Assembly: GCF_019443745.1 (NCBI RefSeq)
Contig: NZ_CP050948.1
Coordinates: 4,282,001 to 4,346,000 of the forward strand
Length of the DNA: 64,000 bases
Direction of reading: 5' to 3'
From: Iamia sp. SCSIO 61187
Lineage (GTDB): Bacteria > Actinomycetota > Acidimicrobiia > Acidimicrobiales > Iamiaceae
This document shows positions 47,794 to 55,986 of this stretch, piece by piece. The notes beneath the pieces are model-generated. The model made no database searches. It was given only the letters and a program-made list of their open reading frames with translations, and had not been told where the DNA came from. Each line of letters starts with the position of its first letter. The stretch's first letter is position 1. The position numbers and the translations under genes were made by a program.

Positions 47794-48660
47794 TCAGGTC
47801 GGCCGGGGGACCAGGGCCAGGCGGCCGGCGGAGCGCTGGACCCGCCATCCGCCGGCGACCTCGGTGGCCACGGCCTCGCCCCGGGCGACGGCCAGCACCC
47901 GCTCGACGCTCGCGGCCGACGGGGGCTGCCCGTCGGCGGTGGGCCGGAGCCAGGACCGGATCGCCGCCCGGGCGAGGGCGGTCGGCGCCGCGGCCAGGGC
48001 CGGGGCGTCGGTGGGGTCGAGCTCGTCGGCCAGGGCGGCGATGAGGTCGGCGTCGTCGGCCAGGAGGCCGGCCTGGCGGGCGAGCACCGGGACCAGGTCC
48101 CGGCCGGCGAGGTCGGCCAGCAGGGGCAGGACCTCGTGGCGGACCCGGTTGCGCAGGAAGCGGGGATCGTCGTTGCTGGGGTCCTCCACCGGGGTGAGCC
48201 CCTCGGCCGCGCACAGGGCCTCGGTCTCGGCCCGGCGCAGGCCGAGGATCGGGTGCCGGTGCCCGGGCCGCAGGGCCCCGAGCCCGGTGGTGCCGGCCCC
48301 CCGCAGGAGGTTGACCAGCACCGTCTCGGCCCGGTCGTCGAGCGTGTGGCCGGTCGCGGCACCGGGTCCGAGCACGGCGTGGCGGGCGGCGCGGGCCCGG
48401 GCCTCGAGGTCGGGGCCCTCGGGCACGTCCACCCGCTCGGCCCGGAAGGCGGCCCCGCAGCGCTCGGCGGCGGCGGCCACGACGTCGGCCTCGTCGGCCG
48501 AGCCCGGCCGCAGCCCGTGGTCGACGTGCACGGCGGTGACCTCGCAGCCCGCCGCCGTCGCCAGCACGAGCAGGGCCAGCGAGTCGGCCCCACCCGACAC
48601 CCCGACGACGAGCGGCGTCCCCGGCGGGGGGAACGTGCACCGCCCCAGCAACCCCCCCAC
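47794..48660 (-). CDS. tilS: tRNA(Ile)-lysidine synthase
   Basis: A 288-residue PP-loop ATPase that converts C34 of the AUA-reading tRNA to lysidine. The PP-loop VVGVSGGADSLALL and VHVDHGLRPGSADEA, plus the catalytic region EDPSNDDPRFLRNRVRHEVLPLL are intact. GTG 48660 is preferred to a TTG at 48705 because the TTG lies inside the hairpin that ends the upstream gene. A small C-terminal domain is present. Confidence 0.94.
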   Translation of the reverse strand: MGGLLGRCTFPPPGTPLVVGVSGGADSLALLVLATAAGCEVTAVHVDHGLRPGSADEADVVAAAAERCGAAFRAERVDVPEGPDLEARARAARHAVLGPGAATGHTLDDRAETVLVNLLRGAGTTGLGALRPGHRHPILGLRRAETEALCAAEGLTPVEDPSNDDPRFLRNRVRHEVLPLLADLAGRDLVPVLARQAGLLADDADLIAALADELDPTDAPALAAAPTALARAAIRSWLRPTADGQPPSAASVERVLAVARGEAVATEVAGGWRVQRSAGRLALVPRPT

Positions 48661-48666
48661 CGAACC

Positions 48667-48705
48667 TTGTCCGGAACCGTGCCGCAGAGGGGGACTTCCG
48701 GACAA
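48667..48705 (-). terminator. Hairpin between the metalloprotease-like gene and tilS
   Basis: TTGTCCGGAA (48667-48676) pairs with TTCCGGACAA (48696-48705) around a 19-base loop, starting 11 bases past the upstream stop. Outer bases nearly continue the pairing. Probable terminator, separating the two transcription units. Confidence 0.65.
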
Positions 48706-48715
48706 AGGTGGAGCG

Positions 48716-49789
48716 CTACGCCGCGGGTTCGGCGACGCCGACCCGGGCCAGCCAGGCCTGCGGGTCGCGGATCTCGGTCATGGTCGGGAGGTTGGCCGGA
48801 TCCTCCCAGGCCCGCTCGAGCTGCTCGGGGCCACCGGCCTCCTCGACCACCTCGATGAACCGCTCCCCCTGCTCGTACTGCTTGAGCTTGGCCTCGAGGC
48901 CGATCAGCTTCTGCAGGACCTTGATCAGCGGGCTCGCGTTCTGGCGGCGCTGGCGCAGCACCTGGCCGAACCGCACCGAGCTGGGGATCTGGTCGGCGCC
49001 GGCCCGGTCCATGGTGACGTCCCCGTGCCCCTCGAGCAGGCTCATCAGCCCGCCGATGTGCTCCAGCAGGTCACGCTGGGTCGGGCTGCTGAACACGGCG
49101 GCCAGACCGCCCTCGTCGAGGGGGTTGGTGCCCTTGCGGATCTGCTCGGCGGCGCGCGTGACGGCCTCCAGGACCTGCTTGGGGTCCTCGTCGACGGCCG
49201 AGACCATCCCGTCGACCAGGCCCAGGAAGTGCTCGCGCATCCACGGGATCCCGGTGAACTGCATCCGGTGGGTGACCTCGTGGAGCGCCAGCCACTGGCG
49301 GAACTCGCGGGGTGGGAAGGCGAACTTCTTCTCCAGGGCCAAGATGTTGGGGCCGACGTAGTGGACCAGGTCCTGCTCCTCGGGGTCCTCGTCCTCGATC
49401 ACCAGGAGGTCGTACTGGCCGAGGACCCGGCCCGACATCCAGCCGAGCAGGGCGCCCACCTCGGCGCCGGCGATGCGCCGGGCGACGGGGGCGGCCAGGC
49501 CCGAGCCCATCTTCTCCTCGAGCCGGTTGGTGACGGGCCGCAGGAGACGCTGGAACGAGGCGATGTTGGCCTGGACCCACGCCGCCCGGTCGTCGACCCG
49601 GGCCCGGGCGGGGCCGGCCAGGCTGCGGAGACCGGTGGTCGCCGCGACCTGCTCCTCGGCGAGGGTCGTCAGCTCGTCGAAGTCCGCGACCAGGGAGTCG
49701 GCGTGGTACGAGCGGTGGAAGGGGTCGGTGCCGGCGGCGCGGACCGCCACCCGCTCCGCCAGATCCCAGTCGACCGCGCTCGCCGCCAC
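48716..49789 (-). CDS. Zinc-dependent metalloprotease-like protein (DUF2342)
   Basis: A 357-residue DUF2342-type protein, often annotated as zinc-dependent metalloprotease or F420-biosynthesis-associated. The HExxH motif is in LALHEVTHRMQF, followed by PWMREHFLGL with a possible downstream ligand. The N-terminus VDWDLAERVAVRAAG is typical. GTG 49789 was chosen because the codons above it belong to a small gene in another frame. Its substrate and true activity are unknown. Confidence 0.85.
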   Translation of the reverse strand: MAASAVDWDLAERVAVRAAGTDPFHRSYHADSLVADFDELTTLAEEQVAATTGLRSLAGPARARVDDRAAWVQANIASFQRLLRPVTNRLEEKMGSGLAAPVARRIAGAEVGALLGWMSGRVLGQYDLLVIEDEDPEEQDLVHYVGPNILALEKKFAFPPREFRQWLALHEVTHRMQFTGIPWMREHFLGLVDGMVSAVDEDPKQVLEAVTRAAEQIRKGTNPLDEGGLAAVFSSPTQRDLLEHIGGLMSLLEGHGDVTMDRAGADQIPSSVRFGQVLRQRRQNASPLIKVLQKLIGLEAKLKQYEQGERFIEVVEEAGGPEQLERAWEDPANLPTMTEIRDPQAWLARVGVAEPAA

Positions 49790-49794
49790 GCCCT

Positions 49795-49941
49795 TCAGCT
49801 GCGCTTGGTGCCGCGGGGCGGGTACTTGGGCCGGACGACCGAGCGGAAGTACATGACGATCAGCTGGATGGTGGCGAGGACGGCGCCGATGGCGAGGCCG
49901 ACGGCCATCCACTGGGTCCAGATCACCGCACCGAGGAGCAT
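49795..49941 (-). CDS. 48-residue membrane peptide
   Basis: A complete frame, MLLGAVIWTQWMAVGLAIGA followed by VLATIQLIVMYF and a basic tail RPKYPPRGTKRS. One long membrane helix with a positive inside tail. Five bases separate it from the metalloprotease-like gene, so they are probably co-transcribed. Function unknown. Confidence 0.6.
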   Translation of the reverse strand: MLLGAVIWTQWMAVGLAIGAVLATIQLIVMYFRSVVRPKYPPRGTKRS

Positions 49942-50330
49942 GGATCGATCCTAGAGGCGGGACCCTCTCGTCAGGAACCTCGCTGCGCTCGGTTCCTTCC
50001 TCGAACTGATCGAGCTCGCTGCGCTCGCGCTGTTGTGGCCGCCTCCGCCTCGTTCCTCGCCTCCGGCGGCCTCTTGCGGGGGAGACCCCCGCACCCCCAG
50101 CGGCGGTGATGATGTGGGTGGAGAGGCCCCTCCGGGCGGTCTGACTCTCCCAGCGGCTGACCTTCCCTTGTGGGGGTGTCTTGGCGCAGATCTGTCGGCC
50201 GCCCGGGGGGCTTCTCCGGTTGCGCCTGCTGGCTTGGCGTCCGTGACTTCATAGGAGCCTGGCCTGGTCCCATCACCGTCTTGTCCGCGTTGCCGGCTGG
50301 CGGGCGCTGTCCCTCGAACAAGGAGCAGCA
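49942..50330. other. Non-coding region before the IS110 fragment
   Basis: About 390 bases. 49971-50110 is a repeat also found at 60785-60930. A perfect 8-bp hairpin TGCGGGGG/AGA/CCCCCGCA lies at about 50076-50094. CATAGGAGC at 50250-50258 recurs at the right end of the element (52830-52838). Because IS110-group elements encode a bridge RNA upstream of the recombinase, part of 50110-50330 may be that RNA, but this was not folded or compared. Confidence 0.45.
49971..50110. repeat. Dispersed repeat, copy 1
   Basis: Begins with a 29-base stretch identical to 60785-60813, containing GGAACC and GGTTCC as inverted ends, then TCGAACTG, CTCGCTGCGCTCGC, CGTTCCTCGCC and GGGAGACCCCC-type blocks in the same order with small gaps. 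It has no coding sense and follows the 48-residue gene. Confidence 0.8.
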
Positions 50331-50686
50331 ATGGTGACCACGATGACAGACGACCCGGTGCGCGTCACGGGCGGCGTCGATACCCACAAGCACGTCCATG
50401 TGGCCGCCGCCCTCGATGGCCGGGGCGGGGTGTTGGGGGTGAGGGAGTTCCCGGCCACGGGTGCAGGTCATGTCGATCTGCGGGGTTGGTTGGGCTCGTT
50501 CGGGACCGTGGACGCTGTCGGGGTCGAAGGAACTGGGTCCTGGGGGGCCGGGTTGTGTCGATCGCTGCGCGAGGCCCAGGTCACCGTCCATGAGGTCTGG
50601 CGCCCGAACCGTCAACGTCGTCGCAGGACCGGCAAGTCCGACCCTGCCGATGCTGTGGCGGCTGCCCGGGCTGTTCAGGCCGGTGA
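50331..50686 (+). pseudogene. IS110-family recombinase, 5' fragment
   Basis: Encodes about 118 residues of the DEDD RuvC-like domain: Asp in TGGVDTHKHVHVAA, Glu in VGVEGTGSW, and KSDPADAVAAARAVQAGE with the last two acidic residues. Reading ends where the IS256-type left terminus begins. The catalytic domain is complete but cannot be joined to its C-terminal serine domain. A GGAGCA Shine-Dalgarno precedes the start. Confidence 0.85.
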
Positions 50687-52127
50687 GGGCCTGTCAGATG
50701 GTCTGTGTAGGAGCTCCTCTTCCATGAGGTAGTGAACGTGTCCATGACCGATGACGAGGTCGAGCGGTCGGCTGAGCGGGCTGCTGTGCAGCAGCTCGTC
50801 GATGCCGGACTGCTCGACGATCTGATGTCCCGGGTTGATGCCGGGGAGGTGCAGCTGACCGGCGAGGGCGGCTTCTTGCCCGAGATGATCAAGGCCGTCC
50901 TCGAACGGGGTCTGGCCGCTGAGCTGACCGGCCATCTCGGCTACGAGCGGGGCGACCCGGCCGGACGGGGGTCGGGGAACTCGCGCAACGGCTCCACGCC
51001 GAAGACGGTGGCGACCGAGGTCGGCGATGTCGATCTGGCCACGCCCCGGGACCGGCTCGGGACCTTCGAACCCCGGCTGGTCCCGAAGGGCGCCCGGCGG
51101 ACCGGGGGCCTCGACGAGATGATCATCTCGCTCTACGCCGGCGGCATGACCATCCGCGACATCGGCGCTCACCTGGCCCGGACGCTGGGCACCGAGCTGA
51201 GCCACGAGACGATCTCGAAGATCACCGACGCCGTGCTCGAGGAGGTCAAGGCCTGGCAGAGCAGGCCGCTCGAGGAGCTCTACCCGGTGATCTACCTCGA
51301 CGCTCTGGTGGTCAAGGTCCGAGACGGCCATCAGGTCCGCAACAAGGCCGCCCACATCGCCGTCGGCGTCGATCTCGACGGCATCAAGCACGTGCTGGGG
51401 ATCTGGGTCCAGGCCAACGAAGGGGCCAAGTTCTGGGCGGCGGTCTGCGCCGAGCTGGCCAACAGGGGCGTCCGAGACGTCCTCATCGTCTGCTGCGACG
51501 GGCTCACCGGGTTCCCCGAGGCCATCGAGGCGACCTGGCCCCAGGCCACCGTGCAGACCTGCGTCGTGCACCTCATCCGGGCCTCGATGCGCTTCGTGTC
51601 CTACAAGGACCGCCGAGCCGTCGCCGCTGCGCTCAAGCTCGTCTACACCGCCCCCAACGCCGAGGTCGCCGAGGCCGCCTTGCTCGAGTTCGCCGAGTCA
51701 GACCTCGGTCAGCGCTACCCGGCCACGGTCTCGACCTGGACCGCCGCGTGGGAGCGGTTCATCCCGTTCCTCGAGTTCCCGCCGGCGCTGCGCAAGGTGA
51801 TCTACACGACCAACACGATCGAGTCGCTGAACTACCAGCTCCGCAAGATCATCAAGAACCGCGGTCACTTCCCCAACGACGACGCCGTCGTGAAGCTCCT
51901 CTGGCTCGCCATCCGAGACATCGAAGACAAGCGGGCCCGCCAACGCGCCGCCGAAGCCGGCAAGGCCCGCAACAAGCGCACCGCCCCCGGCCACCTGGTC
52001 GAAGGCGCCGCCACCCACGGATGGCGACCCGCCCTCGGCGCCCTCACCATCGCCTACCCCGACCGCCTCGCCGGCCGGATCTGACCCCCCAACCACGAGC
52101 TGCTTACACAGAAGTCTTGACAGGCCC
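50687..52127 (+). mobile_element. IS256-family insertion sequence
   Basis: About 1.44 kb, with imperfect terminal inverted repeats: the left end GGGCCTGTCA then TCTGTGTA and AGCTC, and the right end reading inward GGGCCTGTCA, TCTGTGTA, AGCTC. Flanks are GCCGGTGA on the left and AGGACCGG on the right, so no 8-bp target duplication is visible. Carries one intact transposase. Confidence 0.88.
50732..52084 (+). CDS. IS256-family mutator-type transposase
   Basis: A 450-residue DDE transposase, apparently intact. The first Asp is in VIYLDALVVKVRD, the second in CCDGLTGFPEAI, and the Glu in YTTNTIESLNYQLRK, with the CVVHLIRAS segment between them. The N-terminal part has GFLPEMIKAVLERGLAAELTGHLGYERG, typical of IS256. 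Starts at GTG 50732; ATG 50744 is the more likely real start. No frameshift or stop was seen, so the element may be active. Confidence 0.95.
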   Translation: MNVSMTDDEVERSAERAAVQQLVDAGLLDDLMSRVDAGEVQLTGEGGFLPEMIKAVLERGLAAELTGHLGYERGDPAGRGSGNSRNGSTPKTVATEVGDVDLATPRDRLGTFEPRLVPKGARRTGGLDEMIISLYAGGMTIRDIGAHLARTLGTELSHETISKITDAVLEEVKAWQSRPLEELYPVIYLDALVVKVRDGHQVRNKAAHIAVGVDLDGIKHVLGIWVQANEGAKFWAAVCAELANRGVRDVLIVCCDGLTGFPEAIEATWPQATVQTCVVHLIRASMRFVSYKDRRAVAAALKLVYTAPNAEVAEAALLEFAESDLGQRYPATVSTWTAAWERFIPFLEFPPALRKVIYTTNTIESLNYQLRKIIKNRGHFPNDDAVVKLLWLAIRDIEDKRARQRAAEAGKARNKRTAPGHLVEGAATHGWRPALGALTIAYPDRLAGRI

Positions 52128-52825
52128 AGGACCGGACCGGGCCTGCTGAGGCCGCCCGTCTCGCTCGCATCAGCCGAGACTCGCTCACCCGGGAGCTCAC
52201 CAAGCTGGCCAACCAGATCCACGCGGTGATCGACAGCACCGCCTCGGAGACGCTCCGAGACCGCTACCGGCACAAGACGATCTCGCAGATCGCCACCGAG
52301 GCCGCCCGGTCCCGCCCGGGGGGCGAGGTCACGAACCCCGACGTCATGGCCGCCATCACCCTGCGGCGCCTTGCTCGGCGGTGGCTCGCAGCCAGCGTCG
52401 AACGCGACGAGGTCGACATCGACTTGAAGGTCATCGTCGAAGCCGCCGCCCCCCAACTGCTCGATGAGCCCGGCATCGGCGTCGATGTTGCGTCGGTCTT
52501 CATCGTCAGCCTCGGCGACAACCCCGACCGCATGGCCACCGACGCAGCAGCCGCAGCCGCCTGGGGCGCCAGCCCCGTCGATGCCAGCAGCGGCCTCCAC
52601 CAGCGACACCGGCTCAACCGCGGCGGCGACCGCCAAGCCAACCGGGCCCTCTACATCGTCGCCCTGTGCCGCATGCGATGGGACCCCACCACCCAGGCCT
52701 ACATCGCCCGCCGAATCGCCGAGGGAAAGACCAAGAAGGAAGCGATCCGCGCCCTCAAACGCCACCTCGCCCGCCGCATCTGGCGCCTCCTCACACAAAC
52801 CCCCGCCCCCTGCCCCTCGCCTTGA
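52128..52825 (+). pseudogene. IS110-family recombinase, 3' fragment
   Basis: Encodes about 230 residues that continue the broken recombinase: TGPAEAARLARISRDSL, then the C-terminal domain PGIGVDVASVFIVSLGDNP, ASSG with the catalytic Ser, HRLNRGGDRQANRALYIVAL, and the terminal KTKKEAIRALKRHLARRIWRLL. Frame matches the 5' piece if the insertion is removed, but a few residues between the two parts may be lost. No own start is needed. Confidence 0.85.
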
Positions 52826-52906
52826 CATCCATAGGAGCATCTGCGCCGGGCCGGACCCCCTCGTGCACTCACGTGGGAGCTGCTCGCGAGCGAGTGACCG
52901 AGAGAG

Positions 52907-53077
52907 CTATGCGATGTGGCGGCCGCGGGTGCGGAGGAGGACGGTCGGGTGGTGGAGGGAGCAGTGCTCGGCGTCGTTGTAGACCGACAGCCGCGTCTCG
53001 CAGCCCTCCTCGGCGCAGACCCGTGGCCCCGCCGACCCCGCGGCGGTGCTGCCGGCGCGGGAGCGAGACCGGGGCAC
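52907..53077 (-). CDS. 56-residue Cys/His-rich protein
   Basis: Starts GTG 53077, two bases after the rsrA-like stop. After a basic N-terminus (PRSRSRAGS) it has VCAEEGCETRLSVYNDAEHC then SLHHP, a CxxxxC plus CxxH pattern that could bind zinc, and a basic tail RTRGRHIA. No family recognised. Its place as last gene of the sigR operon suggests co-regulation with the stress response. Confidence 0.6.
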   Translation of the reverse strand: MPRSRSRAGSTAAGSAGPRVCAEEGCETRLSVYNDAEHCSLHHPTVLLRTRGRHIA

Positions 53078-53079
53078 GG

Positions 53080-53337
53080 CTAGGCCTCGCCCTCGATCAG
53101 GTGGGCGACCCGGGCCTTCAGGGCGTCGGGCACCTCGTCGCGGCACTTCTGGGCGATCACCTGCTTGAGCTCGGCCTGGAAGTCGAAGGCCTCGAAGCAC
53201 TCGCCGCAGGCGGTCAGGTGCTGCTCGATGTCGGCCCGACGCGAGGAGGTGAGCTCGCCGTCGAGGTACTCGTACAGCTCGTGCAGAGCGTCGGAGCAGT
53301 CGCCGGTCTCGGTCGAGGTGGTGTCGTCGGAAGCCAT
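53080..53337 (-). CDS. RsrA-like anti-sigma factor (zinc ZAS domain)
   Basis: An 85-residue redox-sensing anti-sigma factor. Cys14, His40, Cys44 and Cys47 have exactly the spacing of the RsrA zinc site (11/37/41/44), the switch that releases SigR on disulfide stress. LDGELTSSRRADIEQHLTAC is typical. ATG 53337 is used; a TTG at 53361 overlapping the sigR stop is possible. It is encoded directly after its sigma partner. Confidence 0.92.
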   Translation of the reverse strand: MASDDTTSTETGDCSDALHELYEYLDGELTSSRRADIEQHLTACGECFEAFDFQAELKQVIAQKCRDEVPDALKARVAHLIEGEA

Positions 53338-53357
53338 GTCTGGTGAGCGCAGTCTGG

Positions 53358-53969
53358 TCAACGAGCCCGTTCGGGCTGGCGGCGGGGCGGGGCATCGGGG
53401 TCGGTGTCCTCGTCGGCGAGGCCCCGTCGCTTGGCGAACTCGAACAACGCCTTCTGGAGCCGGCTTCTTCCCCGGTGCAGCCGGCTCATCACCGTCCCGA
53501 TGGGGATGTCGAGGATCTCGGCGATCTCCTTGTACGAGAAGCCCTCGACGTCGGCCAGCAGCACGGCCATGCGGAACTGCTCCGGGAGCTCCTCCACGGC
53601 CGTCTTGATCTCGGCCTCGGTGAACCAGTCCATCAGCTCGTCCTCGGCGCTCCGGCCGACCTGGGCGGCCTCGAGCCCGCCGAGCCGCTGGTACAGGTAC
53701 GGGTCCTCGGACTCGTCCAGCTCGGTCTCGTCCGGGCGGCGCTGCTTGGCCCGGTAGATGTTGATGTAGGTGTTGGTGAGGATCCGGTAGAGCCAGGCCT
53801 TGAGGTTGGTGCCCTCGGTGAACCCGCCGTAGCCCCGGTACGCCTTGAGGTACGTCTCCTGCACCAGGTCCTCGGCGTCGGAGGGGTTGCGCGTCATGCG
53901 CAGGGCGGCCGAGTAGAGCGACCCCATCAGGGGCATGGCGTCCTCGGCGAAGCGGGCCTGGTCAGCCAC
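53358..53969 (-). CDS. ECF sigma factor, SigR-type
   Basis: A 203-residue sigma-70 family factor. Region 2 has [29 protein letters not shown] and [16 protein letters not shown]; region 4 has [16 protein letters not shown] and [20 protein letters not shown]. This sequence style and the adjacent RsrA-like gene identify it as the thiol-oxidative-stress sigma factor. GTG 53969 is chosen because the family begins at about this residue; GTG 54002 is possible. Confidence 0.92.
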   Translation of the reverse strand: MADQARFAEDAMPLMGSLYSAALRMTRNPSDAEDLVQETYLKAYRGYGGFTEGTNLKAWLYRILTNTYINIYRAKQRRPDETELDESEDPYLYQRLGGLEAAQVGRSAEDELMDWFTEAEIKTAVEELPEQFRMAVLLADVEGFSYKEIAEILDIPIGTVMSRLHRGRSRLQKALFEFAKRRGLADEDTDPDAPPRRQPERAR

Positions 53970-54003
53970 GGCACGGGGTCCACGGGGGCATCGGCCCCCC
54001 ACA

Positions 54004-54210
54004 CTAGATGTCGAAGTCCTCGTGCAGCCCCTCGACGAAGCGGTGGAAGGCGATGTGGTCCGAGGCGAAGGTCTTGCGGTCGCCGTCGGGGCCCTCGACG
54101 ACGACGGTGTCGCCGGTGGCCGCCTCGGTGACCTCGACCGGCCGCCACCCCTGCTCGTAGAGCAGGCCTCGCAGCTCGGCCAGGACCGGATCGTCGCCCC
54201 ATCCCGCCAT
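54004..54210 (-). CDS. 68-residue hypothetical protein
   Basis: [20 protein letters not shown] start; short mixed alpha/beta with [20 protein letters not shown] and an acidic end. No motif recognised. It lies directly upstream of the sigR-like gene in the same direction, and has the same codon bias as its neighbours. Confidence 0.6.
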   Translation of the reverse strand: MAGWGDDPVLAELRGLLYEQGWRPVEVTEAATGDTVVVEGPDGDRKTFASDHIAFHRFVEGLHEDFDI

Positions 54211-54353
54211 GTCGTCCTCCTGCGGTCGTCGTCCCCGGGTCCCCGGGCCTCGGCCGACGATAGGGGCGGGCCGCATTCGGCGCTCGACGTCGGCTCGGGC
54301 CGCCGCGGATCGCCTCGGATGCGGACCGTGGCGCGCCCGGCGGCCGAGGCCGC

Positions 54354-55928
54354 TCAGGCCTCGGCGGTGACCTCGACGGTGTCGCAGTCGTCGCCGTCGC
54401 CCGGGTCGAGGGTCGCCCGCCCGTCGGTGATGCCGGTCGGGTCGGGGGAGGCCGTGACCTCGCCGCCGACCTGGCCGGGCACGGCCGAGAAGTAGGCCAC
54501 GACACCGGTCGCCGGGCGGTACAGGGCAGGTGTGTCGCGGCCGTCGCAGTCCCAGTCGCCGAGGAACAGCTGCCCGGGGCTGCGGTCGCCGCCCACCCGG
54601 AAGTCGTAGCTGCGGGGTTGGACGTCGTCCTCGTCGAGCCGGAACCGCATGACCTGTCCGTCCCACACGACCGGGACGGGGCAGCCGTCGCCGTTGAGGT
54701 CCCCGGTGAGCTCCTCGGACCCGGGGGGCACGTCGAGGGGGGGCAGGTCGGCGCACTCGACGGCCTCGGGCGGCCCGCCCCCGGCGACCTGCACGTCGCC
54801 CGGTGCCTGCTCCTCGTCGAGGCGGTCGCGCACCCAGAGCCCGCCGGCCACCGCCCCGGCGAGCAGGACGACCACGGCGGCGAGGGTCAGGATGGGATGA
54901 CCACGATCGGGGCCCTCGTCCCGGCGGGGCGGGCGGGGGCCGAAGGCCCGCGTGCCGCGGGCGCCGACGCCGTCGCCCCGCCCCGGTTCACCGGTGCCCT
55001 CGGCGCCGTCGGCCCCGTCGTCGAGGAGGGGGACGTCGAGGTCCGCCTCGGCCCGCCGGTCGGCGGGCGTCGTGGTCGGGGTCCCGGGCAGGACCACCTC
55101 GTCGGCCGGCACCGCGGCCCGGAGGGCGTGGGCGAGGGCCTCGGCGGTGGGCGGCCGGGCCTCCGGGTCGCGGGCCAGGGCCGTCTCGACCACGGCGGCC
55201 AGGGCGGGGGGGACGCCCGGGACGGCGGCCAGCGGCGGGTGGTCCCCGGCCTCGGCCGCCGCCAGCACGGCGCGGCTGTCGGCCCCGGCGTGGGGGAGGC
55301 GCCCGGCGAGGGCCAGGTAGGCCACCACCCCCAGGCCGTAGACGTCGTTGCGGGGCTCGGGCACCCCCGTCCCGACCAGCTCCGGGTCGACGTAGCCGGT
55401 GGTGCCCTCGACGGCGCTGCGGCTGGACTCGTCCAGGGCAGCCAGGCCGGGGAGGCCGGGCAGCAGGTGCTGGGCCACCCCGAAGTCGCCGAGGAGGGGC
55501 TCGCCGTCGGAGGTGAAGAGGATGTTGGCCGGCTTCACGTCGCCGTGGAGCACGCCTTGGCGGTGCGCCGACCCGAGGGCGTCGGCCACCCGGGACACGA
55601 CAGCCACCGCCTGGCCGGCGGTCAGGCGGCCCCGCTCGACGAGGAGGTCGTGGAGCGACCCACCCCGGGCCAGCGACATGACGATGGCGACGCCGTCGCC
55701 GTCGTCGAGCACGTCGATGACCCGGACGATGTGCGGGTGGTCGAGCTCGGCCAGGATCGCCGCCTCCCGCCGCAGCCGGTCGGCCGCGTCGTCCTCGCCG
55801 CGGGCGGCCCGGGCCCGCTTGACCGCCACGACCTGGGCCAGCGCCCCCAGCCGGGTGGCCTGCCACACCGATCCGGTCGTCCCCCGGCCCACCAGGGCGT
55901 CCAGGCGGTAGGGGCCGACCGTCTCCAC
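54354..55928 (-). CDS. Membrane Ser/Thr protein kinase with FG-GAP-like outer domain
   Basis: A 524-residue Hanks-type kinase. P-loop GRGTTGSVW (14-22), Lys37 in VAVKR, catalytic loop HGDVKPAN (128-135, Gly in place of Arg, so a non-RD type) and DFG 148-150. A juxtamembrane acidic/Gly linker is followed by one helix at 345-366 and an outside domain of about 155 residues with two Asp-rich loops, DLNGDG and DWDCDG, like FG-GAP/VCBS calcium loops. It would sense something outside and phosphorylate proteins inside. Start GTG 55928. Confidence 0.9.
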   Translation of the reverse strand: METVGPYRLDALVGRGTTGSVWQATRLGALAQVVAVKRARAARGEDDAADRLRREAAILAELDHPHIVRVIDVLDDGDGVAIVMSLARGGSLHDLLVERGRLTAGQAVAVVSRVADALGSAHRQGVLHGDVKPANILFTSDGEPLLGDFGVAQHLLPGLPGLAALDESSRSAVEGTTGYVDPELVGTGVPEPRNDVYGLGVVAYLALAGRLPHAGADSRAVLAAAEAGDHPPLAAVPGVPPALAAVVETALARDPEARPPTAEALAHALRAAVPADEVVLPGTPTTTPADRRAEADLDVPLLDDGADGAEGTGEPGRGDGVGARGTRAFGPRPPRRDEGPDRGHPILTLAAVVVLLAGAVAGGLWVRDRLDEEQAPGDVQVAGGGPPEAVECADLPPLDVPPGSEELTGDLNGDGCPVPVVWDGQVMRFRLDEDDVQPRSYDFRVGGDRSPGQLFLGDWDCDGRDTPALYRPATGVVAYFSAVPGQVGGEVTASPDPTGITDGRATLDPGDGDDCDTVEVTAEA

Positions 55929-55986
55929 CTCGGCCCCGTACCCGACCGCCGGGACCCCGACACCTGGGTGCCCGACCCCGATCCGT

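Larger units (their letters stand above)
50250..52838 (+). mobile_element. IS110-family element interrupted by IS256-family element
   Basis: An IS110-type recombinase gene is split into 5' and 3' parts by a full IS256-type element. Element ends are set provisionally by the shared CATAGGAGC (50250-50258 and 52830-52838). The right end has TTGACA (52822-52827) overlapping the stop codon, consistent with the half-promoter that IS110 right ends contribute to circle junctions. Left boundary is uncertain and could lie further upstream. Confidence 0.7.

Noticed and set aside
48703-48705. TTG start of tilS giving 303 residues
   Set aside because: It lies within the hairpin that ends the upstream gene; GTG 48660 lies after it and fits the family.
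50687-52127. Target site duplication around the IS256 element
   Set aside because: The eight bases outside each end (GCCGGTGA and AGGACCGG) do not match under either plausible end assignment.
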